A stretch of DNA of 64,000 nt from Anagrus nilaparvatae (GCA_022575985.1 JAKSXM010000007.1:65192501-65256500), one strand, 5' to 3'. Counted from the stretch's first letter, positions 24,201-37,260 are shown. The notes: generated by a model from the letters alone, not told the origin. Program-made: numbers and translations.

Positions 24201-27200
24201 TCAAAAATAAAAATTTTTTTTTTAAAATCAGCTCATTTTTCCCTGGCTATTCGAATATTGAAGAAAAAAAATTTTTTGGTTGACCCCTTAACCATTTATT
24301 GGCCAATATTGGTCCAATTATTACACATTTTCAGAGTCTTATATCTACGAACAGAAGCCAATACCATCGCCCAAATTTTTAGGGAATTTTTTTTAATATC
24401 AAAAGAAGCTTTCCTGAAATTTTCAGTCCTTAAAGTGCTCAGAGAAAAATTTTGTAGACGATTAAAGTTGTTAAAAAATCGATATTTTCGAAAACAGCAA
24501 ACTTTTAATTGCTTATATCTCCGGTTTCTGATAAGCTTTTTTAATGTTTAAGGTCTCATTTAAAAGGTCTTTGATAGACGCTTTTAATGAAACCAACTGA
24601 AAGTCTTTAGCTAATGATGCTGAGTCACAATTCAAGTTCAAAAATCAGCATTTTTCGATAAAATAAATCTTACGTTAATCAATGCCAGTAAAAATCAACT
24701 CCATGAAACTTTTTGAAAATTTTTATGGTAAAAGTTGAATATTTAAGGAAAAAAATGAGACCAGCCGGATGTTTTTTGGACTAATCCTTGAAGCCCAGTA
24801 AATTTTTGAAAATTGGCTAAAAACAGCTATTTTTGGACCTTTTAGAGCTTGTATCTCGGCAACCCGTCCTGCAAAATGACTGAAATTTTGGCTGGCTGAG
24901 TTTTTTATTACTTCAAACCACCCCTGAAATTTTGAGCCCGATCGGAGTCATGGGTGCGCACACTTTTGTATGAAAAGTAATGGATATGCCCATATATTAT
25001 TTTGTCATATACAAACTAAGGAAATCTTAACACTGATCAATGGACATAATATTACTTTTTATCCCTTACAGGGCAGGGGGCGCAGTCCTCTATTATTTTA
25101 TTAATTTTATAGATAAAAGTCAAATTATAATAATCTTAAAAGCTTACTGTCTCCAAAAGAAATATCTTTTGTTGTATTTGAAGTAAATTTTGCTTGCATT
25201 AAATAAACAGCTAAATTATAACAAGCATGAATAGCGCTATGCATTAACTGATTTCTTTGCACTGGATCAGATACATAATTACTGTAATCTATTTTTAAAG
25301 CATTTAATGATTCATCGGTGGGTTTTACAAGACTATTTAAATAATCTGGTGTACAAGTAACTGCTGAAACTGCAGGATTATCAATTACATTCATTGCATT
25401 TTGCAAAATTTTTTCTGCCTCAGACAAACCAACAACTGAAATATTATTTTTTATTATTATTTTATATTAAATTAGTTTGCTTCAGAAATCATGAATAACA
25501 ATTTAAAACTTACAAAATAATTCATTTAAAGAAACTTCTGCACGAGCTTTTGCTTGAGCAAGAGAGCGATCAGCATCTGTTTGAAGATTAACAATTTTCA
25601 TATCTAATTCTTCTTTTTGGGTTGTCAAATCATGTAATTCACCTTCTAACGCAGTTTTTTCTGATGTAATGAAATCAATTTTCTCTGATAAAACCTAAAA
25701 ATAAATAATACATGTAATTAATGTTAAAAATAATCATTAAATTCATATTATTATACCAAGTTTTTAGATTTAGCTGCATCAAACTCTTTTCTAACTTCTT
25801 CTAATTCCTCTCTTGCTTGTACGACACGCTGAGTTTCTTGTTCAACAGTCGCTTGTCCTTGGATTAATTCTTGTAGTCTTAATTCAGCTGCTTGTGTTTT
25901 TCTTTCTGATTGTTCAAATTGTAATTTAAAAACTCCTAATTGTTTATCTACTTCAGCTCTCTGTTAATTTAACAAATTAAAAAATTTAAATTACGATATT
26001 ATAAAAAAAAAACTTATAACTGGTTTGTGTTTTTACACAAGCAACGATCATGGAACATGTTCACTTATAACAGTTTTAACGTTTACTCTCTAATTATTAT
26101 AAGTCCTAGAACCGAAATTATAATAAATCCCGAAGTATAAATTATTTATATAGAATACTTAAATTCCATAAACTTAAAGTATTCTAAGTACTTGTTCTTA
26201 TCAAGGCCTGATAAGGCCCTGACTCCCACTTCAAATTATTTTAAGTCCCTAAATCGAAAATATTCTAAGTCCATTTGACCTCCCTGCCTATGAACATGTT
26301 CCTTGTTAAAAATCAAATACCTACAGTTCTGATCAAATCAATATGTTCCATTCTTAGCTTGGAGTAAACATCTTTTAATTTTTGAAATTTCTCTTCCCAT
26401 ATTTTACTTTTTTCTATAATCATTTTTATTTTTTTAATTTAATATCGATTTAATTTAATATTCAATTATAAAATAAAATTAAAATACCTTGAACTTCATT
26501 ATACTTTTGCAATATTTCTTGTTTTTGTTTAGTTAATTCTTGAGAAGTTTGTTTTTGTTGAAGAATTTCATTCCCCTATAAAACATAATATTTTGTAAAT
26601 GATATTTAATACTAAAAGTAAACTAATTATTTTACTTTAGCTGATAAAATAGATTCAAGTTCTAATATACGACTTCTAAGTTCACCAACAATTTGCTGAT
26701 GTTCTGTAAGTATACGATGTAGTTCTTGCCTTTGACGTGAATTTTCTTGATGAAGATGATCTATTAAACTATCCCTAAAATAACAATTTCGTATTTTTCT
26801 CAATTTTTAAATTTAATTTAAATTTATTGACAAACCTTTCTGCTAAAGCATCTGGTGAAATGGAACCATTTCTTGAAGGTTCTGTATTATTATCTCCAGG
26901 TAAAGAACTAGTATCCGATGTATCAATTAAACTTTCAACATGTGCATCTGTATCAATAGGCTCTTCAGGCGGGAGAACAACAACTGGTGTAACATATGTT
27001 CTTAGTTCAGCTTGTATTAAAAAATTTGGAGGGTTCTATAATGTAAATAAATTATTTAGCAACATTTATTTTTAATTATTAAGTAAAAAACTTCTTACTT
27101 CTGGTAAAGACGGTATTGTTATTAAATGTTTAAAATATTGCATATGTTTAACAGTATTATAAAAACTTTTTAATTCTCTAAATTGTTTTAAAAAACGATC

Positions 27201-28827
27201 TCTATGACCAGATAATGTATCAGCTGGAAGAGCACCATGTAATTTAAACAGTATCTTAACACCGTAATCATAAAGCTGCGAAGCATCTTGCACACATGGT
27301 ATCAATGGAGCAAGACGACATTGCCCACAAGGAGTCATTGAATTAGAACGAGATAAATCCAAGGAACCAAAAACTAAAGAAAAAGTTTTATCTTGTAAAT
27401 AATTAATATATTTTATTAATATTTTATAAAAATATTAATAATTACCAGCTTGTTGTAAATTTAAAATATCATCCATGTAATCAAACATCTCAACAGACAT
27501 TTGAAAGCTTTAAGAAAAGAAAATAAAATTTAAAAACAGGAAATAAAATTTTATTTGTAAATAAATACATACTAAACATTAATATCATTTTCTCCAATAG
27601 CTTCAAGCTCTTCAGCAGTAACTTGTAAATTTCCAGGCATACGTGGATTACGTTTATGAAAATCTAATTTTGTTATTAATAAGCGAATATATAAATGTAT
27701 CAAACGACCATATTCATCTCTAAGGTGCTGCCATAATTTACCGATGTCCTGTAATTTTCCTCTATATCTTTGAGAATCAGGAATAACTCGAGGATGGCCT
27801 TCTCTAAGTATTTTATGTAATACATGACAAAATTTCCATGCAACTATACGATTATCTTGAATTTGCTGCCGCAGTATACACATCCAAAAAATTGCACCAC
27901 TTTTTTCTTGATATGTTCCAATAATTGCACCTTTTTTATTAGTTAAGAAATTTATTGTGACAATTTTTTAAATATTAATATTATTAATATGCAATTTATG
28001 CATTATGTAAATATATTATAATATAAAAGGATACTGCGTACATGTTTTTCTTTAACAGGAGTTTCAGTTGGATTCACAGCTTTAGCTATACTTATATTCT
28101 AGAAAATTGAAAATATGTTTTTAAATATTTTTCCCCAAGATTAAAAAATGTATAAAATATTTAATAAATAATAATAGCCATTTAATCAAACAAACTTACC
28201 AAGTTTTGAATACGCTTTTCAGTAAATGGTAAAGTAGATGACATGTTAAAGGATTACAGAGAGTATAAGTCAGTTTAAAATTAAGAAGCAATAATGATAG
28301 TAGTAGTTAATTGAATGTCAAAAATAGATTTTCTTTAATTATTACTTATTAAATCCTTATTATATAAAACCAGTGTTTCGTTATGCAGAGAAGGCTCTTT
28401 AGTAATTTTTATTTTGAAGAACATGCATTATCTGTAAAGCTAATTGTAATAAAAAAGTTCTTATCATGTACTATAGAAATTTTTTTGTTTATAACAATTT
28501 ATATGTGCATAAAAATGCTAATGCAATTAAAACATGACTTGATTTTTTCTATTAAATAAATAAAATAAAATAATCTAATTGATTAATTAGATCTATAAGA
28601 AAAAACCTTGTTTTTAAAATGTGAATCATTTATTTATGTATCCAACTGAATCATGCAATATATACTGTACTATTATAAGCGCAAAAAAATTATTTTTAAT
28701 AATATTGCAGCTATACACAGTTGTATTTATTAAAAATATTTACCTGAAATTTTTCAAAATGTTCACGTTCTGAATCAAGACTAGTTTTTCTCTGTTGTAA
28801 AACTCTAGAAAATGATAAAGAAGCCAT
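21271..28827 (-). CDS. Hip1: Huntingtin-interacting protein 1 / HIP1R (Sla2 family)
   Basis: This endocytic adaptor links clathrin and PI(4,5)P2 membranes to F-actin. Sixteen minus-strand exons keep frame: 28744-28827, 28035-28098, 27573-27930, 27446-27507, 27099-27373, 26836-27035, 26636-26774, 26488-26575, 26325-26413, 25757-25960, 25514-25694, 25148-25435, 22113-22354, 21785-22038, 21487-21716 and 21271-21422, giving 969 residues. The N-terminus RVLQQRKTSLDSEREHFEKF matches HIP1R-type starts. The ANTH domain (about 29-300) has KAVNPTETPVKEKH, WKFCHVLHKILREGHP and CRLAPLIP. A long coiled coil covers about 370-590 (KIWEEKFQKLK). The C-terminal THATCH/I-LWEQ actin module covers about 720-960 (EMLDKSRAADSGVKLEVNGKIL, WSEGLISAAKAIA, IAASTAQLV..SRVKAD). 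The 2.8-kb intron 22355-25147 carries a large palindrome. A second in-frame first exon lies at 28200-28244. Confidence 0.95.
22385..22600. repeat. Degenerate minisatellite (GGTACATTTGGGCA-like units) in HIP1 intron
   Basis: At least ten diverged units of about 14-18 bp related to gGTACATTTGGgca follow one another. Examples are ggtacatttgggaac, gttacatttggacat and ggtacatttgggtat. The array lies just inside the acceptor end of the 2.8-kb HIP1 intron. An apparent 72-codon minus ORF across it is only the translated repeat. Confidence 0.75.
22905..24996. mobile_element. 2.1-kb near-perfect palindrome (foldback element) in HIP1 intron
   Basis: The left arm (22905-23928) and right arm (23972-24996) are each about 1,025 bp and almost identical as reverse complements, with a loop of about 43 bp. 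Outer ends read TATATGGGCATATCC and its complement. Inner ends read AAAATTATTTTTTT plus GGGCCAAA against TTTGCC. Mirrored open frames in each arm reflect the symmetry and show no known domain. Between about 23660-23850 and 24040-24240, a 180-bp segment with its own hairpin recurs, so palindromes are nested. The host intron is transcribed with HIP1. Family unknown; a foldback-type DNA transposon or segmental inversion fits. Confidence 0.88.
26090..26290. repeat. Degenerate tandem repeat, unit about 25-30 bp (AAATTATTTTAAGTCCCT)
   Basis: Diverged units resembling AAATTATTTTAAGTCCCTAA sit in the HIP1 intron between exons 25960 and 26325. The same unit recurs as a longer array at 55735-56045. The repeat is tolerated inside a constitutive intron. 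No gene is present in it. Confidence 0.7.
28200..28244 (-). CDS. Hip1: Alternative first coding exon of HIP1
   Basis: An ATG at 28244 (minus) opens 15 codons, MSSTLPFTEKRIQNL, ending at a clean donor TTG|GTAAGT. Its phase (0) equals that of the canonical first exon 28744-28827, so both can splice to 28098 without frame change. It would replace 28 residues upstream of the ANTH domain with 15 unrelated ones, giving a 956-residue isoform. An alternative promoter inside intron 1 is implied. This is inference from splice signals. Confidence 0.55.
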
Positions 28828-30065
28828 ATTCTCAATGAAAAAAGCTAAATATATGCAACAGTTATTTTTTAATTAATATTTTTATAGCCTTTAATTTTAT
28901 TATCCATAAACTTTGTAAATTGTAAAATTTCATAACAGTCGCATTGAGATTCTATGTGCATAATCTAATATACTGCATTGATTAATGAATCTTAGCAGGA
29001 AATGCAAATAATATAGGTTTTACACTGTAAATTATTATTTTGGAAAGGTGTTTTCTAACTTGCTGATAAGAACTTTTAAAATATTCAATATTAAAATTTT
29101 AATATTACAAGTGTTTTATGAGTAAAAATAGAAAACTATATTCTGATTGTTTTGACGAAAAAATAAATTATGGATGAATGAATGAATATTCACTATAATG
29201 ACGTGACGTGCCGCCCCGTCATCGATGTGACTCCGGCTCTCCCTCCTGGAGAGAGAGTAAAAATAAAAATAAAAATATTCTATCAGCGCGCCTAAGGTTT
29301 TATTCTTATATTATTAATTTTTTAAATAGTGAATGCTAATGCGGTATGCTAATATAGATTACAACAAATTAAATTATAATTAATGTAAAAGAACTTTGAA
29401 ATAAAAAAAATTTCCAGGTAAGATTAATCCAATGGAGACAGAAAAAAGATTAAGATATATGTCTAGACAGAATTCATATAGGTATTTCTTATTGTTTTGA
29501 ATTCTTCAGATGAGAATCTGCGGACTGTCCAGTCTGCCTTGTATGGCTTTTTTGAGTTATCGTTTAACAAAACAAAGAGACTTCAAAAAATTTTAACTTT
29601 TCTTTATGAAAAAAATATACCTACTTTAAAAACGTTTTGAAATATTTGATACATGGTTGCCATATCAAGCATAATTTTATATTTATTATATAAATTTATA
29701 TAAAAAGGATGAGTATTAAAAATAAATAATCAAAAATGCTATATTATATTGTTTAAATATAAATAATTTAAAAAAATTAAATGATTTGTTTAAATTAAAT
29801 TGTCCGTTGACGCGTCACTGAATATATAGCGGGAAATAAACGGCAACAATGTGTATTCAAATTTCTCGTGGCGCTTTTCAGTGTCAACGCATGCGTACAG
29901 CATACTGAATAATGAATTTATTAGTAGTGTAATACTTTTTCAAATATGAAGAGGTTACAATTTGTGATTTTAGTGCTTAAAATAAAATAATAAGTTTAAT
30001 AACGAAAAAAAAAGGATAGGAAAAATAAAAATAAATCAAGGACCGTTATTGGTCCAGTCTATAGA
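28828..30065. promoter_or_regulatory. Divergent upstream region of HIP1 and POM121
   Basis: The two genes start head to head 1.24 kb apart. A G+C-rich cluster at about 29195-29260 (gacgtgacgtgccgcc, catcgatgtgac, gagagagag) looks like a promoter core with CRE-like TGACGT elements. A second G+C patch at about 29805-29900 precedes POM121. Assignment of each patch to a gene is inferred from proximity. Confidence 0.45.
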
Positions 30066-33000
30066 ATGTTGGAGCCAGAGAATCGGGGTTTTATCGTTAT
30101 TGCAAGCGCACTAAGCTTGTGTCTCTTTTTGTATAAGATCTGGGGTCCAGTATTAATTTTGACAATATCCCTCGTGTTAGTTATCTCCACATGTTATTCG
30201 CTTTTAGTCGATGATAGTATAATATCTCCAAAATTTCATATTATTTTTTATTATATTAAAAATTACATTCAAGAAGTTTTCTACACTCTTAAACACTTCT
30301 TTTTTATTGGTTGTGATTACCTTTTTGAGCTTTTTGAATATTTAAAATCCAGATATTTAGAGCAAGAAGAGAGAAATATTTATGAAAACATGAATGGACG
30401 CCGAGGGAATGTTTACAGACTGAGTAGTGATTTTTCAGATCAACCAAGTCCAATAGTTAAAAATCAATATTCTATACTTCCACTTAATGGTAGCACCGAT
30501 GGAATTATTCATACTTCAACTCCATTAAATCAAACTACTTGGAAAAAAGATATTCATCAAAATGGAGGTATTGGAATATTTACTTCGACACCCACTGGTG
30601 CTTCTAAAAAAGTTTCAACTTATAGATGTGAGAATAGAATACCAGCATCTTCAAGTAGTAATGAAATTAAGTATTCTACAAAAACATCTCAGTGGTCAAA
30701 CCATACTAGTTCTAAAGTAAGAACCAATACATGTAGTAATAGTAAGCCTATTCAAACTGTAGCTGGTCCTCTTTTAACTTCAAATAAATACAACATTGAT
30801 CCCAAGTAAGTATTAGGTTAATTAGTTTTATTTTATTATTTCAAGACTCAAAATAACTTTAAATGAATTTATAGAGTTTACACTGATGTAAATTCACCGG
30901 GGCTAACAACAAGAATAACAAAATATGCTTGTGAAGCAAATAGTAGATTAACACATCAAGCACAATATGGCACTGGTCAATTTCCAAAAGTTAATCTTAA
31001 TGCAAGTCCAATACCACTAATAAGTCCTAAATCAATAAAAAGTAGAGCTCCCGTAACTGTTAGAATTGCTCCACCAGAGAGTATACCATATTCTGATACA
31101 AATTTACTGACAGATCAAAGAAAATCTTATCTTGTTAGTCATTGCGAATTAAAGCAAGATTTAAAATCAAAAAATGTTAATCATGTTCTTAAAGAAATTT
31201 CTTTAAAAAGACACGCTTCCAAAGAAGATGTAATGATTGATTTAGTTAAAAAACAAAGAACTGATACATTACCAGAAAGTGATTTCGATAATTTAGAAGA
31301 GATAATGCAAAAAAGAGCTCGAGATGAATCACTGACATCGGATGAAGATGTTTCTCCAAAAGCTAAAAATCAGAGACCCTTAAAAAGGTCAAAAGCTTCA
31401 TCTTGTCATGATATACTAAATTCTCTTAGTTCTAGCATTAATGTTGTTTCAGGAGTTAAAAGAAAAACAAGTGAGTGGAATAATTTTTTTTTTTTGCTGC
31501 ATGCATTTAATTTAATAAATTTTAATTATTTTTAGTGGACACTTCTCGATGTAATACTCCGGATATTGAAAAACATTTTAAATCTTCAATATCTCCTCCA
31601 AAAAATACTTCATTAACTTTTAATAACTTAGAAAATCTGAAATCAAAACAAGATCTTAAATTTACATTAACAAAACCAAATACCATAGTCGAAAAACCTC
31701 AATTAGAAGAGAATACAATAAAAAATTCTGAATCTGTAGATGATGAAATTTTAAAAAAATCAAGCACAAAATTAAAAAAAAATATATCTGACAAGGTAGA
31801 TAAAGAAGTTCAAGTAGGTCCAGAAGTTGTAAAATTAACCGATAAGTTATTTATGCGCGCTGAGCCACAAAGTAATGAAAAATTAAAATCATTAATACGA
31901 GAACAAGGAATTATTGAAGCGAAATTCACAACTGATGATAAAGATGAAATTAAAAAACAGGATATTGATAATATGAGACAAAATAGTATGCGCTCAAGAT
32001 TACAAAGCATGTTTGATGCAATATCTGGGAAAAGTTAGTATTTAAAAAAAATTTTTTTTTAATGTTAAACAAATGAATAATTAAATAAAAATAAATTTAT
32101 AATTTTTTTCCTTTAGCTGCAAAGTCGATAGATCCTAATCTTGTGATACAAGCTGAAAATGTTAATTCTGTAAATACATCTAATTATGCAACTCTTAATT
32201 CATCTACCACGACAACGTCAATCAATACTTCACCAATTACAACATCGTCTATTATACCTATTCTTAAATCTGATAATGAATTTAAATCGTCCTCGCCAAA
32301 ACATGTAACTTTTAACTTGCCAAGAACAACTTCGTCAATGAGTAATTTCCCACCAACTCAATCAGAATCAAACATAATAAATAAACCAACTTCTATATCT
32401 GCATCAGTCAGCAGTGCAGAAACTACTAAGTCTCTAAGCAATAATGCAGTAACTCAGATACCTGTTCTTGATGTTTCTAATACATCTGCAATTAGTACAG
32501 CAGCAATTTCAAGTTCTGCAGTTACCAGCATATCTTCACTAACAAGTGCTTCTAATTTTTCAAAATATCCAACTTCTACAGCTGTAACCTCAGATAATAG
32601 TTCTACTTTACAATCTAATATTACAAGTGGATTTAATACCATACCTTCATTCTCTGGATCAGCAAAAGCAAGTCCAATGTTTAATTTTGGAAGTAAAACT
32701 TCTACACCTTGTGCTGAAAGTACAAGCACTTCACAAAAGCCTAGTTTGACATTTAATTTTGAAAATAAAGTTGTTGATAACACTGTTAAATCCACAAATT
32801 CAAATTCATTATTACCTTTTGCAAGTATCGCAAGTGCACCAAGTACAAAATCTACTACAACTACATCAGCAACAACTTCAAATGTAATTTCTGCACCATC
32901 AACAAACACTATGCAATTCTCACAGCAAAATATCGTTGCAAAAACGAGTGAATCTGCAGTCCCTACTTTTGGCAGTTTAGTGACAACAACTCCAGTTGCT

Positions 33001-35464
33001 ACTTCAAAACAAAGTAAAATAATTCAAATTAATATATTTAAATAAACTTATTAAAATTTAAATTTTTTTATAACTTACAGCTTCTACAAACAGTCCATTT
33101 TCATTTAGCAATACATCAAACAATAAACAAGAAAACTTTTCTTTTGGAAGCTCTACTAATCCTCAAATCCCTTCTTTATTTAATACAACATCTTCAAGCA
33201 TGAATTTTTCACCAGGAAATAATATAACAACAATTTCCCAAACTTCAGTTACAACAAGTATATTAACAACTCCAACAGCTTCAATGAGTGTTACAGCTAC
33301 ACCCTCTCTTTCATTTGGATTATCTTCTTTACAAGGAAAAACTAATTTCTCTTTTAATAATTTATCTACACCTGTACCTGAGAAAACTAATAGTTCCTCA
33401 ATATTTGGAGGAACACCAAATACGGTTTTATCAACATCAAACACAACTGTACCTACAAGTAAGCTTAAATTTATGTAATTAATTTATAGATTTATTTAAT
33501 TATTTAAGATACCTGAGATTATTTCACTCTAAAAGCTTTTAATAATTTATGAAAGTTATCTTGGACCTTTAAATTAAAGAATAGATTTAAAAAAAAATTT
33601 AATTTTCAAATGTAAGTTTTAATAAATTTTGTCACGCTATAAAGCAGTTAAGTAAGTAGTTAAGCAGTTAAGCAGTTAAAGCAGTGAGTTAATTTTAACA
33701 TTACTGTAATCAAATTCTTAGACAAATTCATATTTTTAAAATAAATCTTGTATGATTGGAAATACTTATCCAAGCTCGGGTAACATAATACAAAATTTAG
33801 CTGATTATAATCCATTGCTTTTGAGCTATTGCCATTTTAATTTAAATTTTGTAGCGCTTTCAACAAGTTTTCGTATATATGAATAGCAATGTTATGAAAC
33901 AATCTCACTCAGAAAAGATTTTTATTTTGGCTTATAACAACCTATATTTTATCTGTTTCACCTTAATTGCTTAATAAACTTTGTGAAAGTAAAACTTTAA
34001 AATTAAAATAATAGTTGGCTTGTTCTTGGACATAACTGAGAAAATAGCTGAATATTGAATTGAGTCTCAGCCCTTGTATTGATACATATTCAGTAAACAA
34101 GGATAATTAAAATTTATTTAAAAAAAAATTTTTATCAGTTATAAAAATGATTTTATAATTTTGTAAATAATGAAAAAATATTCTCATTTTTAAATTATTT
34201 TATAAAGCTACATCAAGTTCAACATTGTTTGGTAATAACTCAGTATTTGGCTCTTCAACTACAACAGGATTCAATTCTCCAAATGTAACAACAAATAGTA
34301 TATTTAGTCCAAATACAACTGCAAGCTCATCTATTTTTGGAAATCCCACAAATTCTTCAGTTTTTGGAACTCCAGCACCTGTCCCAGCAACCACTGCAAG
34401 TTTATTTAGTACAAAACCATCAATTACTACTTCCGTATCTACTCAGCCATCTTTTACCAATACAAATTTAACTGCTACACCTGCAGGTTTTGGTTCAACT
34501 ACATCTACACTTTTTAGTGGTACAAATACAAATGTTAATACCACAACAGCTAATTCTTCCAACTTTACAGAAAGTTCAAATATATTTGGACAACAAAAAT
34601 CAACATTTGGAAATGCAAACACTTCCTTTGGAAAAAATAATACCTCTCTAAATTTTGCATCATCTGTGACTACTGCTACTAATTCTATATTTAACAATTC
34701 AGTTCCTGGATCAAATAGCTTACCATCTTTTGGTACCATAAAACCTGTTGCTCAATTTGGAACACCCATTACAACAGCACCTGAAAATCAAAATACAGCA
34801 TCAATATTCGGATCATCTTCTATGAACACTTTCTCCAATAATAATGAATCAAAAACTTCGTTTGGTAACGCAAGTTCAAAACCTTCTTCAGCACCAATTT
34901 TCGGGTCTACTACTTCCTCACAAGCACAAACCTTTGGTACAACCACTAATACCTTTGGTAGTCCTAATCAAACTTCAGCATTTGGATCAAATGTCAATGC
35001 ACCAAGTTCATCTCCATTTGCTTCACAAACTCAAACATTATTCGGTGGTGCAAAATCTCCTAGTAGTACTTTTACTTTTGGAACAACTCAATCACAACAG
35101 CCACAAAATCAAGTTACTTCTAGTTTTTCATTCAGTGGAACTAATAGTAACCAAAACTCAAGTGCTGGTCTATTTCAATTTGGATCAAATACCAATCAGC
35201 AAAAGACAACAACGGGTAAATTAAATTATGTTATTGCTTATTTTGCATTTTATTAAATAAATAATTTAAATTTTTTTAGGAGGATTCAATTTTAATGCAC
35301 CAACAGGAGCTCCTTCAATAAACTTTACTGGTTCAAGTAATTCAACAGCATTTAATGCACCAGCTACACCAGCATTTAATGCACCTCCAGCTAACATGTT
35401 TAGTATAGGAGCTGGATCTTCAACGCCTCGATCAAGAACTTCAAGACAAAGACGACAAAGATGA
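30066..35464 (+). CDS. POM121: Nuclear-pore membrane protein POM121-like (FG nucleoporin)
   Basis: POM121 is an integral pore-membrane nucleoporin. Seven exons keep frame: 30066-30805, 30875-31470, 31536-32033, 32117-33013, 33081-33458, 34208-35215 and 35280-35464, giving 1433 residues. Hydrophobic residues about 9-49 (FIVIASALSLCLFL and ILTISLVLVIS) form one or two N-terminal membrane segments. The middle has basic nuclear-localisation-like runs (KRSKASSC, VKRKT) and the motif VRIAPPE. The last 600 residues are Ser/Thr-rich with more than 20 FG dipeptides (SVFGSS, SIFGNP, TFGTTTNTFG). The C-terminus FSIGAGSSTPRSRTSRQRRQ closely resembles the vertebrate POM121 tail, which separates it from other FG nucleoporins. 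A poly(A) signal lies at 35580. Long antisense frames here are artefacts of repetitive Ser/Thr codons. Confidence 0.87.
33459..34207 (+). other. POM121 intron 5 with GCAGTTAA tandem repeat
   Basis: This 749-bp intron is longer than its neighbours (65-83 bp). It includes a small array at about 33645-33690 of units like agcagttaag (agcagttaagtaagtagtta, then agcagttaagcagttaaagc). No other feature was recognised. Confidence 0.6.
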
Positions 35465-37260
35465 TGGAGATTATAAATTATTTGTTTAGAAACAATTTTT
35501 TTTTGTCAAGTTTAACGTGCAAATGTATTAGTAAATAAGTAAACTATTTTTTTTTCGTGCAGTTAAGTGTGCCTGAAAAAATAAATTCCTAAAAACAAAT
35601 AAGAAAAAAATCATTTATTTTTTAAGCTTATAAGAAAATAAGCTTGAAAAATTAAATTTATAGATTATTAAGATTTATACTGCCTTGATTCCTTTTTTTT
35701 TTTACTTTTTTAAGAGTTGTAATTAAAATTTCTTATACTTATAAAAAATTATACTTTTATAAAAATAGTAAAATGAGTAAAAGGATTATTGTTCAAGGTA
35801 TAGTTCAATGTAATTTTTTCGTTTAAGAACTAAATTTTGTAAAATTGTACCTTTAATTTGTTACAAAAAAAAATTACGTAAAAAAAATATATTTGTATAT
35901 AAAAAAATGTGTAAGTGTAAAAAAAAAATTATGAGTTTTAAATTAAGTACTTATAGTTGATAAACTATTTTTTTATATTGTAATAGTAAATGATCGAATT
36001 CATGAATTTTAAAAATTATGAATTTTCTATGTATCTTTACTCTATTTCAATCTTACATACTAATGGGTCGATAAAAATAAATTTTATAAAAATTAAATTA
36101 AAATAAAATGGCTGTTAAAAAAATTTTTTAATTAGACGTAATAGTATGATAACGAAATAGGGTAATGATCAAAGCTGTGTGAACAAAAAAAATTTTAGAT
36201 TTAAGATTCTTCTTTTCTATATATTTATACATATAAACACATGTGTATATTTTTTGACATGTATATTATTATTAAAGGAAGAAACAATGTAAAAAATAAA
36301 GAATGAATTTAATTGTAAATGAAAAGAAATCGTATTTTTTCATATAATAAAAATTATTAATGTAGTTTATATTTATAAATAAATAGAGTTTATAGTGATT
36401 AAATAAAAAAAAACTTATCTTCTTTATTTTCATTTATTTTTTAATGAAATAATTTTGATTATTTTAGTATAAATTCAAGAGATTAATTGTTTAGACAAAA
36501 TTTTGAATTTTATGTATATCAAAAATATTGATTATAAATTACTTAGAGTTTATGTAAAATTCAAAATTAAATACCTACAAAAGAGGAATAATTGCATAAA
36601 TTTATGGCTTAAATTTATTATAAAATATTATAAAATAAAAATTATGATGAACGAAGTTTCAGGTAAATTATTATAATTATAATTTTTGTAATTTATTTTA
36701 TTTTTTATAAAAAACAATTTTAATTTTATGCTTACTTTGATTTAATAAAATGTTCTCGCACAATTCAAATTATTAACTATTTTTCGATGTCAATGTGACT
36801 TTTCTGATTATGCTTAATTTTGAGTGTGAGTATAATGTAAACTAAATACTAAAGGCTTAATTGACCATTAATAATATCTAGAAACACTGTTTTAAAAAAA
36901 GCCTAATTAAACAAATAAATTTTTTTTTACTTTAATATCCTTATATTTTTAAGTAAATAAATGATTTTGTATTTTATTGACTTGAAACATGTAAATAATA
37001 AGCTTTCAAAAAAATAAATGTAAATTATCAAAAATCTTATCAAATTTACAATTTATTAATGTTGATTGATATACCTATATGAGATTTCATTATTCCAAGT
37101 TTTTATTTTAGTTATTCATTCTAAATTTATCTACTTTTATTCTTTAACTTGCTTCAATTATCATAACATGTTTGACCCATTAATTAATTTTTTAATTTGC
37201 AATAAAAAGTTTTTTAATTATTACAGAATGATATAAAATTATCAATAAATTTTAACTCTT
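35465..37260. other. POM121 3' UTR and intergenic sequence
   Basis: An AATAAA at 35580 fits the POM121 3' end. The rest to the Y-box promoter is A/T-rich with long A and T runs; no gene, inverted repeat or tandem array stood out. Confidence 0.5.

Noticed and set aside
23476..24551. Three similar ORFs (MLIFRSKIKIFF..) in the HIP1 intron
   Set aside because: They arise from the mirrored arms of the palindrome; no domain or codon bias supports a protein.
32454..34739. Long minus-strand open frames opposite POM121 (151 and 98 codons)
   Set aside because: They mirror Ser/Thr/Phe-rich FG coding sequence; the antisense translation is Val/Leu/Glu-rich without any domain or splice logic.
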